Source: Sinosporangium siamense (lineage in GTDB: Bacteria > Actinomycetota > Actinomycetes > Streptosporangiales > Streptosporangiaceae). From it: a stretch of 64,000 bases of DNA. The notes below the pieces were generated by a model. It was not told where the DNA came from, ran no database searches, and saw nothing but the letters and a program-made list of their open reading frames with translations. A program made the translations under genes and the position numbers. Positions 30,100 through 38,222 of this stretch are shown piece after piece (the first letter of the stretch is position 1; each line of letters starts with the position of its first letter). The stretch is taken from contig NZ_BOOW01000011.1 in NCBI RefSeq assembly GCF_016863435.1, forward strand, positions 1 through 64,000, read 5' to 3'.

Positions 30100-30915
30100 A
30101 TGGGTCATGTGCGCTCGTTCTTTGGCGGCATCGGATATTTTCTGCAGGGTTTTGCCTGGATAGCCCGTCATCCCCGGTGGTGGCTGTTCGGCTTGCTCCC
30201 CGCTCTTGTCACCTCCGTGCTCTATGTGTTTGCGCTCATCTTTCTGGTCACGCGGTCCGATGACATCGCTCTCTTCCTGACGCCTTTCGCCGAGGGATGG
30301 AGTGAGGCGGTCCGCACGGGGGCGCGTGCGCTGCTGGCGGTTGTGATCGTGGTCGGGGGGCTTGGTCTCGCTGCGGTGACGTTCGCGGCGGTGACCCTGC
30401 TGATCGGCGAGCCTTTCTACGAGAAGCTCTCGGAGAAGGTGGACGAGTCCTTCGGGGAGGTGCCCGTCACAGACGATGACCCCTGGTGGCGCGAGATCCC
30501 CCGCTCGATCGCCGACAGCCTGGTCACGCTCGGCTATGTGCTGATGTTCTCCATACCGCTGTTCTTCTTGGGTTTTGTACCTGTGCTGGGGCAGACCGTG
30601 ATCCCGGTCATCGCCGCACTTGTGAGTGGTTACTTCCTCACGGTCGAGCTTGCCACCGTCTCGATGGAACGCCGGGGTATGCGGCGTAAGGAGCGGTTCC
30701 GCGCGTTGAAGGTCAGCCGGGGATCCGCGCTCGGGTTTGGCATCGTGGCCTTCGTCGCCTTCATCATCCCCCTCGTCGCGGTGGTGGCCATGCCTGCGGC
30801 TGTGGCCGGAGCAGCGATTATGGTGAGGAGTCGTATTCTTCCCGCCCACCAGGCGTCTCCGCAGTTTTCCACAAGGCCCGGCGCCGGTCGCCCTCTGTCC
30901 ACAGATCATCGCTAG
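30100..30915 (+). CDS. EI24-domain membrane protein
   Basis: A 271-residue integral membrane protein of the EI24/CysZ-like family. Hydrophobic segments are WWLFGLLPALVTSVLYVFALIF, ALLAVVIVVGGLGLAAVTFA, TLGYVLMFSIPLFFLGFVPV and GFGIVAFVAFIIPLVAVVAM. The family motif region GEPFYEKLSEKVDESFGE lies between the second and third. Its function in actinobacteria is unknown. ATG 30100 (MGHVRSFFGGIGYFLQGF) is the family-like start. The DUF4192 gene follows after 41 nt. Confidence 0.85.
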   Translation: MGHVRSFFGGIGYFLQGFAWIARHPRWWLFGLLPALVTSVLYVFALIFLVTRSDDIALFLTPFAEGWSEAVRTGARALLAVVIVVGGLGLAAVTFAAVTLLIGEPFYEKLSEKVDESFGEVPVTDDDPWWREIPRSIADSLVTLGYVLMFSIPLFFLGFVPVLGQTVIPVIAALVSGYFLTVELATVSMERRGMRRKERFRALKVSRGSALGFGIVAFVAFIIPLVAVVAMPAAVAGAAIMVRSRILPAHQASPQFSTRPGAGRPLSTDHR

Positions 30916-30956
30916 GCGTGACGGAGGCGGCGGGGGAGCGGGCATGCTTAGCGCCC

Positions 30957-32069
30957 ATGACGACCTCTGCCACGACCTCCCGGCTGCTCCTCTCCTCGCC
31001 CGTCGACATCCTCGTCGCGGTGCCATATCTCGTGGGATTCCACCCCGCACGTAGCCTCGTCGTGATCGGCCTTACCGGCGAGGCACCTCACGGGCAGCTC
31101 TGCCTCACCACACGGTGGGATCTGCCGCTCCCCGAAGACGGGCTCGACCCCCTGCTGCCGCTTCTCCGGCGGGAGGGGGTGACGCAGGTGATCGTGGTCG
31201 GCTACGGCCCCGGGGCACTCGCTACCCCCGCCGTCGACGCCGTGCGTGACCTCGCGCGCGAAGCCGGCCTCCATGTGCGAGACGCCCTGCGCACGGAGGC
31301 ACGGCGATTCTGGTCCTACCTGTGCGAGACAGCCGAGTGCTGCCCGGCCGAAGGCACCCCCTTCGACCCGACGGTGAGTTCCGTCGCCGTCCACGCCACC
31401 GTCAACGGGCTGGTCGCGCTGCCCGACCGCGCGGCCCTCGAGGAGTCCGTCACCGGACTCCTCGACCCGGTGGCACGCACCGCCATGCATGAGGCGACCG
31501 CCACTGTCGCGGCCGACGTGCGCGCCCGGCTCGCGATGCATCCCTCGCCGGACGGCTTCGCCGCCGAGTTCGTGGCCGAGGGCATCGCCCGTGTGCATTC
31601 GTCACTGGCAGCAGCGGCTGAGGGAGTGTGCCTCGACGACCTGGAAGCGGCGAGACTCGGCCTGGATCTCGCCGTGGTCAGGATCAGAGACGAGGCGTGG
31701 ACCCTGATATGCGAGGAGGAGGAGCAGGCACACCTCCTCCTCTGGAAAGACCTCACCCGCCGCCTTGAGCCCCGCTTCGTGCCCCCAGCCGCCTCACTCC
31801 TCGCGATGACCTCCTGGCGCCGAGGCGACTGCGCCACCGCCGGCATCGCTCTCGAACGCGCCCTGGAAATCGACCCCACCTATTCGATGGCCAACCTACT
31901 GATGCACGCACTCTGTCAGCTGATGTCCCCCAAGATCTTGCAGGACCGCATGCCGAACTCGGAGGAGCTGGACCGGGAGATGGGCAGCCCGAGACTGGCC
32001 TGGCTGACCACAATGATCGGTCTGACCGATCCAAGAGAGTGCCTGCCCGTAAGCGTCGGCGAGACCTGA
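30957..32069 (+). CDS. DUF4192 domain-containing protein
   Basis: A 370-residue soluble protein of an actinobacterial family of unknown function. The N-terminal hallmark is LLLSSPVDILVAVPYLVGFHPARSLVVIGL, and the C-terminal part holds a TPR-like helical stretch (SWRRGDCATAGIALERALEI). The open frame reaches 30918, but ATG 30957 gives the family start MTTSATTSRLLL. It is probably co-transcribed with the EI24 gene. Confidence 0.85.
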   Translation: MTTSATTSRLLLSSPVDILVAVPYLVGFHPARSLVVIGLTGEAPHGQLCLTTRWDLPLPEDGLDPLLPLLRREGVTQVIVVGYGPGALATPAVDAVRDLAREAGLHVRDALRTEARRFWSYLCETAECCPAEGTPFDPTVSSVAVHATVNGLVALPDRAALEESVTGLLDPVARTAMHEATATVAADVRARLAMHPSPDGFAAEFVAEGIARVHSSLAAAAEGVCLDDLEAARLGLDLAVVRIRDEAWTLICEEEEQAHLLLWKDLTRRLEPRFVPPAASLLAMTSWRRGDCATAGIALERALEIDPTYSMANLLMHALCQLMSPKILQDRMPNSEELDREMGSPRLAWLTTMIGLTDPRECLPVSVGET

Positions 32070-32243
32070 CAACCCCTGGGCATTGGCATCCCCCCAAACC
32101 CAGCCAGAACATGTCGACCGTCGAGTAAGCACCGCTCAACCGCCGCCAGACGCCGTCACCGCAGAACCACAAACCGGACAACCAGCAGGCGCCACACATC
32201 AACCGAACCCACCCAGTGCACACAACCAAACGAACAAACCCGA

Positions 32244-32392
32244 CCTGGCTAAGTGAGGATGATCTCAACGTCTACGCCACGCAGTTCGAGCGGACCGGCT
32301 TGACCGGGGCCCTCAACCGCTACCGGAACATGGACCGGGGCTGGGAGGGATCTCGCCGACTGCGGCGCTTCCCCCATTGCTCAGCCGTCAAA
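32244..32392 (+). pseudogene. Inverted fragment of the epoxide hydrolase gene
   Basis: About 150 bp copy an internal part of the gene at 35710-36699, in the opposite orientation. The stretch ALNRYRNMDR-like, preceded by EDDLNVYATQFERTGLTG, matches residues EDDLDVYAAEFERTGLTG of the intact enzyme, with over 50 consecutive identical bases in the middle. After the match GW-E the frame is broken, yet base similarity resumes to CCCCCAT..CAGCCGTC. It has no start and cannot be functional. Confidence 0.88.
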
Positions 32393-32689
32393 TCAGGCGG
32401 CTAAGCCGATCGCGCAGCACGCTCTGTCATCAGGGGCCGGCTGACCTGGCTCCCCGACTCTCATCGGGCACGATCAAAAAGTAACGGATGGCCCCTATTG
32501 GGAGGCTCGCGTGAACAGCCCGGGAGCGAACTCCCCGAACGCCCGCAGGTCAGCCATCACATGATCCATTGCAGCCGAAGCTGCACAGTTGTCAGAGATG
32601 ATTGGTCTGACCGATCTGCGCCTCACTGCGGAGATGGGGGAGCACTGACTCGTCCACGGCAGTGAGTGATTAGAGAGGGAACCATTGAG
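32393..32689. other. Gene-free stretch before the DUF6309-like gene
   Basis: Lower in GC than the surroundings. Around 32597 the sequence ATGATTGGTCTGACCGATC closely resembles the 3' part of the DUF4192 gene near 32014 and may be another duplication scrap. No open frame looks genuine. Confidence 0.4.
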
Positions 32690-33268
32690 ATGAAGATTGA
32701 AGCGAAGGTCCCGTTCGAGGTCGTGTTGAAGCGCTTCCATGAAACTCACCTTCAGGACCTAGAACATGAGGCCAACACCAACGTGGAGGCCGAGGAGCAT
32801 GTGCGAAACTCCGACGCCATGCTCGGCACATGGAGCCGGGTGTCGCTCAGCCGGCAGGACATCCTCGGTGTGATCCTGCCTTGGCACACAGGGGAGGAAG
32901 GAGGAGAGTTTGAGTTGATCTCGAAGGCAGGTCTGACAGTCGCCGACACCATCGCCCTCCTACACGCCAAGAGTGACAGCTACCCGGTGACCAATCCCGG
33001 CTGCTGGACCAAACTTCGCTGGCTGGCAGCAGCCCCCTTCACCCCCTTGTTCTTGAGCACCAAGGCAGTCACCGGGGTGGACTACGAGGAACTCACGGTC
33101 ACCGAGGGCCTAATCCACCTAGACGGACTGCACCGGATGCTCGCTTGGGAGTTGTGGGGCCGACTACCGGAGGAGGAGACAATCGAGGCCTATCTGTCAG
33201 GCATTCCCACACCATCCCTGGCGGCGGGGCCCTCCGAGACGGGTCGCGTCCACCAGAGTGGTGTATGA
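32690..33268 (+). CDS. DUF6309-like protein, C-terminus replaced by an IS insertion
   Basis: A 192-residue soluble protein without signal or membrane segment, resembling an uncharacterised actinomycete family that I know as DUF6309 (assignment moderate). Conserved-looking stretches are FHETHLQDLEHEANTNVEAE, MLGTWSRVSLSRQDILGVIL, TNPGCWTKLRWLAAAPFTPL and LIHLDGLHRMLAWELWGRLP. ATG 32690 has an AGAGGGA ribosome site; the GTG at 32666 has none. An IS256-family element starts at 33242, inside the gene. The present tail GRVHQSGV is read from the element; removing the element restores PVPA and a TAG at 34681-34683, so only four codons were lost and the protein may still work. Confidence 0.75.
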   Translation: MKIEAKVPFEVVLKRFHETHLQDLEHEANTNVEAEEHVRNSDAMLGTWSRVSLSRQDILGVILPWHTGEEGGEFELISKAGLTVADTIALLHAKSDSYPVTNPGCWTKLRWLAAAPFTPLFLSTKAVTGVDYEELTVTEGLIHLDGLHRMLAWELWGRLPEEETIEAYLSGIPTPSLAAGPSETGRVHQSGV

Positions 33269-34660
33269 GTTTCCGCTGGTGAGGGCGTGTCCTCGTGACG
33301 TGGAACGACCACCGCGTGATTCTTCGAATCGACCAAGATCTCGAAGGAAGGACACGTGGTGGCCGCGAACAACAGTGTGACCCCCGCCGCCTGGCTCGCG
33401 CAGCAGATCCAGACCGGCGACCCCGACATGTTGCGATCAATGGTGAAGACCATGGCCGACGCGTTGATGTCGGCCGAGGCCGACAGCCTCTGCGGCGCCT
33501 CCTACGGCGAACGCAGCGACGAGCGCGTCAACTCCCGCAATGGATACCGGCAGCGGGAGTGGGACACCAGAGCGGGAACCGTGGAGCTGTCCGTGCCCAA
33601 GCTTCGGACCGGCTCCTACTACCCCGACTGGCTGCTGGAGCGCCGCCGCCGGGCCGAGCAGGCCCTCATCAGCGTGGTCGCGACCTCCTACCTGCTGGGC
33701 GTGAGCACCCGCCGGGTCGACAAGCTCGTGGAGCAGCTCGGAGTCAAGGGGATCTCCAAAAGCCAGGTGTCGGTCATGGCCAAGGCCCTGGACGAGCAGG
33801 TCGAGGCGTTCCGCACCCGCCCCCTGGACGCCGGCCCCCACACCTTCGTCTGGCTGGACGCCCTCACCCAGAAGGTGCGCGAGGGCGGCCGGACGGTGAA
33901 CGTGCACTGCCTGGTCGCCACCGCGGTGAACGCCAACGGGCAGCGGGAGGTGCTCGGGCTGGAGGTGGGCTCGGCCGAGGACGGCGCCGGATGGCTCGCC
34001 TTCCTGCGGGGGCTGGTCGCCCGCGGGCTGTCCGGTGTCCAGCTGGTGGTCTCCGACGCCCACGCGGGGCTGGTCGATGCGGTCGGGGCGACTCTGCCGG
34101 GCGCCTCCTGGCAGCGCTGCCGGACTCACTACCTGCGGAGCCTTCTTTCCTCCTGCGTGCCGAAGTCCGCTCAGCCGTGGGTGGCCACGCTGGTGAGGAC
34201 GATCTTCGACCAGGACAGCGCCGAGGGCGTGCGGGCCCAGTACCGGTGGGTGATCGAGGCGCTGGAGGCCAGGCACCCGGCGGCCTGCGAGCATCTGGAC
34301 GCGGCCCGGGAGGAGCTGCTCGCCTTCTCCGCCTTTCCGCGTGAGGCCTGGCGGCAGGTGTGGAGCAACAATCCCCAGGAGCGGCTGAACAAGGAGATAC
34401 GCCGCCGCACCGACGTGGTGGGCATCTTCCCGGACCGGGCCGCGGTCGTGCGCCTGGTGGGCGCGGTGCTTGCGGAGCAGACCGACGAGTGGACCGAGGG
34501 GCGCCGCTACATGGGGCTGGACATCCTGGCCAAGTCCCGCGTCCGGGTGATCGCGGGCGACACACCGGACCAGTATCCGCTTCCGCAGACACTTACCGCC
34601 TAATCTACAGAACAGGATCACGCGGAGATCGTTTCGTACACCACTCCGCTGGACGTGACC
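33242..34660 (+). mobile_element. IS256-family insertion sequence, 1419 bp, with 8-bp target duplication
   Basis: Imperfect terminal inverted repeats of about 27 bp (33242-33268 and 34634-34660, four mismatches, shared core GAGTGGTGTA) flank one transposase gene. The 8 bases CCGAGACG are present directly outside both ends (33234-33241 and 34661-34668), which fixes the boundaries and indicates insertion without later rearrangement. The host gene is the DUF6309-like gene. Confidence 0.93.
33356..34603 (+). CDS. IS256-family transposase
   Basis: A 415-residue DDE transposase. N-terminal residues include the family stretch SRNGYRQREWDTRAGTVELS followed by VPKLRTGSYYPDWLLERRRR. Catalytic positions lie in FVWLDALTQKVREGG (first Asp), QLVVSDAHAGL (second Asp) and NNPQERLNKEIRRRTDVVGI (Glu). 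The reading frame is intact and the length normal, so it is likely active. The start is GTG 33356 behind AAGGAAGGAC, 114 nt inside the left end. Confidence 0.95.
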   Translation: MVAANNSVTPAAWLAQQIQTGDPDMLRSMVKTMADALMSAEADSLCGASYGERSDERVNSRNGYRQREWDTRAGTVELSVPKLRTGSYYPDWLLERRRRAEQALISVVATSYLLGVSTRRVDKLVEQLGVKGISKSQVSVMAKALDEQVEAFRTRPLDAGPHTFVWLDALTQKVREGGRTVNVHCLVATAVNANGQREVLGLEVGSAEDGAGWLAFLRGLVARGLSGVQLVVSDAHAGLVDAVGATLPGASWQRCRTHYLRSLLSSCVPKSAQPWVATLVRTIFDQDSAEGVRAQYRWVIEALEARHPAACEHLDAAREELLAFSAFPREAWRQVWSNNPQERLNKEIRRRTDVVGIFPDRAAVVRLVGAVLAEQTDEWTEGRRYMGLDILAKSRVRVIAGDTPDQYPLPQTLTA

Positions 34661-34683
34661 CCGAGACGCCGGTGCCCGCTTAG

Positions 34684-35164
34684 GAAGTTCGACAGGGCAG
34701 GTGCCGGATGAGAGAAGGCCTTGATGGGCTGGGCGGATTGATCGTTTAGGTGTAGAGGAGTCGGCTGTTGGGTGAGTAGGTGGTTGACCGCACGCTCGAG
34801 GTGTTGCGCGCTTGCGGTGCACAGCCTTGTGCTTTGGGCAGCTGGAAGCCGTGCTGGCTCGCAAGCCCCGGATGCCGTCCGACCTGGAGGCCAGGTTGTT
34901 GCAGGGGTCGGCGTTGCCGATCGACTTCCTCCTGCACGACGGGGTGCGGCATGCGCGGCGACGAGGCTTCCGGGACGCGTTCGAGCGCGCTCGGCGATAG
35001 GCTTCCCGGGATTTTGTACGGCAGAAGCCTGGTGGACATGTCGTGACATGATGGGCCTGGTTTGCAGCGAACCCCCCGGGGCTCGTGCACTACCGGAGGT
35101 TTGCTGCAAAACGGGCCACCCAAGCGGCCGGGTTTCGCGGGCTGACGTGGGGCTTTACCTTGGG
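34684..35164. other. Region between the IS target gene and the CRISPR array, with a possible gene remnant
   Basis: At 34780-35000 two frames join into one protein-like sequence: VVDRTLEVLRACG and then, after a shift, QLEAVLARKPRMPSDLEARL to ARRRGFRDAFERARR and a stop at 34998-35000. It looks like a frameshifted remnant of an unrecognised gene. A dispersed-motif copy lies at 35016-35029. At 35060-35115 an imperfect inverted repeat (GTTTGCAGCGAACC and a near complement) surrounds the probable CRISPR leader side. No cas gene is seen. Confidence 0.4.
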
Positions 35165-35462
35165 GTCCTCATCCGTCCCTACGAGGGGTCGCAACCCAGA
35201 CGTGCGAGATCTCCGGCGATGTCATCGCTTGCGTCCTCATCCGTCCCTACGAGGGGTCGCAACCAGACGCACACGCGGAGCTCGACCGCGGCTGGCAGGT
35301 CCTCATCCGTCCCTACGAGGGGTCGCAACTCGACCCACCGCCGGTAGTCGTCCCGGGCCTGCTCCTGTCCTCATCCGTCCCTACGAGGGGTCGCAACCCC
35401 ATATCGAGCGGGACGAGTAGGTGGTCGGCGAGTCCTCATCCATCCCCATGAGGGGTCGCAAC
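35165..35462 (+). CRISPR. Orphan CRISPR array: five 31-bp repeats, four spacers
   Basis: Repeats start at 35165, 35233, 35299, 35367 and 35432. Each is 31 bp, beginning GTCCTCATCC and ending GAGGGGTCGCAAC, with a short stem CCCT/AGGG. The first four are identical; the fifth has three substitutions that still allow a CCCC/GGGG stem. Spacers are 37, 35, 37 and 34 bp and unrelated to each other. The degenerate repeat marks the leader-distal end, so transcription should run on the plus strand with the leader to the left; the GTCGCAAC end fits a crRNA 5' handle. There are no cas genes in the window. Confidence 0.95.
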
Positions 35463-35709
35463 CAGAGATGGGTTGGTTGGCCTTTTAGCCGGTATGTGGG
35501 CCCGGCTTGTTCGGCTGACGTGGGTTGCCGCCGTACTCGCTCGGTGGGCTTGCCTGGTGTGTTGGGGTGGCGTGTGACTGTTGGCCTGTGTGTTCAAGCG
35601 GTCGGCGGGGGCGATTGTTTGACTGGTGGGTCTGATGGGTCCATGCCGGGGAGGATGTCCACGCCTGCACATGGTTGGCGAGGAAAGAAGTATCCCCGCC
35701 ATTCCCAAG
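35463..35709. other. Gene-free stretch between CRISPR array and epoxide hydrolase
   Basis: Rich in G and T on the plus strand. I see no gene and no further repeat copies. It must contain the 3' end region of the epoxide hydrolase transcript. Confidence 0.4.
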
Positions 35710-36699
35710 TCAGGTGGGCAGAGAGGCGAGCCAGCCGGTCAGGAGTTCGTTGACCTCGTCGCGCCGTTCCTGTTGGATCCAGTGGCCGCAGCCGTCGAGT
35801 ATGTGCGAGGAGACCAGGCCCGGCAGAGTGGCGGGGTATGCCTTGATGGCGTCGGCCATCCAGGTGGTCGATGCGTCCAGCGCGCCTCCGATGAACAGCG
35901 ACGGCTGCTTGATGGGGGAACCATCGAAGTCGGCGAGGTCCTCCCAGTCCCGGTCCATGTTCCGGTAGCGGTTGAGGGCCCCGGTCAAGCCGGTCCGCTC
36001 GAACTCCGCGGCGTAAACGTCGAGGTCGTCCTCACCTAGCCAAGCGGGCAGGCGACCGGCGGGGAACCGGTCACGCAGCCTTCCGCCTTGGGACGCGAAG
36101 TATGGGGCCGGGGCGTCGGCAGGCGGCATCGTGTCGGCGGAGAAAGCGGCGTAGAAGCCGGCGAGCCAGCCACGGACGTCCGGTTCGATCTCGGCCTCGG
36201 CCCGGCCGGGTGCCTGGAAGTAGCTGACGTAGAACTCCTGGTCTCCGCCCATTTGCGCGAAGATCTCGCTGGGGCGCGGTCCGCCGCGCGGCGCGTAGGG
36301 CACGCTCAACAGCCCAACCGCACGGAAGACATCGGGTCGTATTAGGGCGGAGTTGGCGGCGATGGTCGCACCCCAGTCGTGACCTACGATCACCGCGGTC
36401 TCCTCGCCCAGGGCGCGCACCACGGCGACGTTGTCCTCGACCAGGTCAAGCATCCGGTATGCGGCGATGTCATCAGGCTTGGACGAGCGGCCGTAACCGC
36501 GAACATCGACGGCGACGGCTCGATAACCGGCCGCAGCCAGTGCCGGCAACTGGTGGCGCCAGGAGTACCACGACTCAGGGAATCCGTGCACCAGCAGCAC
36601 CAGCGGTCCGGAACCCTGCTCGACCAGGTGGATTCGACCAGCAGGAGATGAGACAAGACGATGTGTGACCGCCGCGGCAGAAGCGGACTTCGACATCAA
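35710..36699 (-). CDS. Alpha/beta-hydrolase, epoxide hydrolase type
   Basis: A 329-residue soluble hydrolase. Oxyanion motif HGFPESWYSWRHQ, nucleophile Asp in VGHDWGATIAANSA, two cap-domain Tyr candidates (FYVSYFQAPG, LNRYRNMDRDW), and the catalytic His in GCGHWIQQERRDEV identify a soluble epoxide hydrolase or a close haloalkane-dehalogenase relative. HGFPES and the cap Tyr favour epoxide hydrolase, which opens epoxides to diols. The natural substrate is unknown. It starts at ATG 36699 or 36696. A scrap of this gene lies inverted at 32244-32392, on the other side of the IS and CRISPR. Confidence 0.88.
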   Translation of the reverse strand: MMSKSASAAAVTHRLVSSPAGRIHLVEQGSGPLVLLVHGFPESWYSWRHQLPALAAAGYRAVAVDVRGYGRSSKPDDIAAYRMLDLVEDNVAVVRALGEETAVIVGHDWGATIAANSALIRPDVFRAVGLLSVPYAPRGGPRPSEIFAQMGGDQEFYVSYFQAPGRAEAEIEPDVRGWLAGFYAAFSADTMPPADAPAPYFASQGGRLRDRFPAGRLPAWLGEDDLDVYAAEFERTGLTGALNRYRNMDRDWEDLADFDGSPIKQPSLFIGGALDASTTWMADAIKAYPATLPGLVSSHILDGCGHWIQQERRDEVNELLTGWLASLPT

Positions 36700-37222
36700 T
36701 CCTCCAAAGCTCTTTTATCCTCGTGCCCCCGAGCGCTAATCCGGTCAGGGCCGGCGCACCAGCTGTTGGCTCTTGCATCGAGCATCTGCTGTACGGCAAT
36801 GGCGTCACGAATCGTGTTGCCACTTCAGCAAAACCCACTGTCGAACGGCCCATCGCCAACGACATCACGAAGTACTTCAAGGTCACCCCGGCGATGTTCG
36901 CTGCGGTCTAACCCGGCCTCGACACGCTCCCATCCAACGCGACCTATGGCGCGAGAGCGGGCGATGGAGACGGCGCCATACCTTCCTGGCCGTGGGCCGT
37001 TGCTCGAACTCGGTAACAAGAGCGGGTGGGGCGAGCGGTCGCCGCCGAGCAGGCCGAGCAGGCCAAGCAGGCCGAGCAGGCCAAGAAGGTGGCGGTGAGT
37101 GTCGCCTTGGAGGGCACCCTGAACTGCGGCACCGAGCGGGCAGCACGAAGGAGGCGCCGCCCCCGGCGGCATCACGTCACGGGTGCCGCCAACTCTGATG
37201 CGTGTCCACGTAAGTCGGGCGC
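36700..37222. other. Gene-poor stretch upstream of the epoxide hydrolase
   Basis: No convincing gene. A short frame at 36723-36911 ends plausibly (RPIANDITKYFKVTPAMFAAV) but has no usable start context. Near 37045-37090 a GAGCAGGCC-AAGCAGGCC run forms a 12-15 bp simple tandem repeat that could encode a charged coiled-coil (AEQAEQAKQAEQAKK) only as part of a remnant. Confidence 0.4.
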
Positions 37223-37525
37223 GTGCTTCTCAGCCCGTGGTGGGGCTCAGCAGGAGCGGATGGGTGGCCCCGGGGCGTCATGTGTCGACCAGGTACTTCG
37301 TTGCCCCGTAGGAGACCGGTAGGGGGAATGTTTGGTGAGGGAGTTGGCGCGGCGGCGTCGGATTTCGATCAGGTACTTGGTTGCCCCGTGGTGGGGTTGT
37401 CAGGAGTGGGAGTTGGCGCGGCGGCGTCGCATATCGACCAGGTGCTTCGCTTCCCCCGTGACGGGGACCATCAGGACCGCGTGAGTCGGCGCAAGGCCAC
37501 CGGGTGCTTCGTTTCCCTGGACTGA
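37223..37525. repeat. Decayed tandem repeat, 62-80 bp spacing
   Basis: A unit beginning GT(A/G)CTTC and continuing to a CCCCGTGGTGGGG-like hairpin is found at 37223, 37293, 37373, 37442 and 37504. Sequence before it (TCGAYCAG, and GGCGCGGCGGCGTCG in two copies) is also partly shared. Spacing is CRISPR-like, but conservation extends into the intervals and the units are heavily diverged. Confidence 0.55.
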
Positions 37526-37738
37526 AAACCGCAGTTCACCGGACGTGATCCGAAGAATGTGGGAAGCCTGTCTGAGACGTTCGCTCGTGCCCGCCGGCGG
37601 GGTGTCTATGGAGTGAGACATGGCATACCCGGAGGTCAGCATGCTGGAATTCGGCATCAGTGACAGCAGCCCCGGCCCTCAGACTGTGTCTGGGGGCGGG
37701 GGTGGTGGTGTGTGCCCCGAGGTGGTCAGGGGGTGATG

Positions 37739-38086
37739 TCAGGGCTCCGGGGCTTCGCGTTTGCGGCGTTCGTTATAGGCGCGCATGCGCGGGGGATAGC
37801 CGGTGAGTTGGACGTCGTAGACGGGCAGGGCAAGGTCGCGGGCGACCTTGTGGATCACGGAGGGGGCTCCGACGCGTCGCCGGGTCCACTCTCCGTCGTC
37901 GGCGACGGCCACAGCCGTCGTGTTGGTGGCGAAGGTCTCGGGTTCCACGTAGAACTCGACGCCACGGCGGGATTTGGCGAAGGCGATGAGTGCCTCGATG
38001 TCTTCGTCTGTCGTCGGACGGTCGAACTTGGCAACTCTCGGCCGCCCACGCAGGCGCCGGATTCCATAGCGGTCGCGCCATCTCAT
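37739..38086 (-). CDS. Conserved actinobacterial hypothetical protein, 115 aa
   Basis: A basic soluble protein beginning MRWRDRYGIRRLRGRPRVAK, with a two-layer alpha/beta look: DEDIEALIAFAKSRRGVEFYVEP, TTAVAVADDGEWTRRRVGAP and ALPVYDVQLTGYPPRMRAYNER. Similar small proteins are common in actinomycetes; none has a known function to my knowledge. The start is ATG 38086. It is divergent from the DUF1707/DUF4870 gene. Confidence 0.7.
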   Translation of the reverse strand: MRWRDRYGIRRLRGRPRVAKFDRPTTDEDIEALIAFAKSRRGVEFYVEPETFATNTTAVAVADDGEWTRRRVGAPSVIHKVARDLALPVYDVQLTGYPPRMRAYNERRKREAPEP

Positions 38087-38222
38087 GCCCCTTGTATACC
38101 TCCTGAGAGACCTCTAAGCGTGGACTCCGGGACAACTCAGGGTTTGTCCCGATGGACCGGGCTAGAGTCTTTAATGATTATGAAGAGGGCGATATAAGGC
38201 GAATGAAAGGTCGTGGGGGACT

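Noticed and set aside
29788-31050. Minus-strand frame of 420 codons across the EI24 gene
   Set aside because: His/Arg/Asp-rich antisense shadow; EI24 is the clear coding frame.
33437-34864. Minus-strand frame of 475 codons opposite the transposase
   Set aside because: Antisense shadow of the IS256 transposase.
36723-36911. 62-codon frame upstream of the epoxide hydrolase
   Set aside because: The C-terminal stretch looks protein-like but there is no ribosome site or family match.
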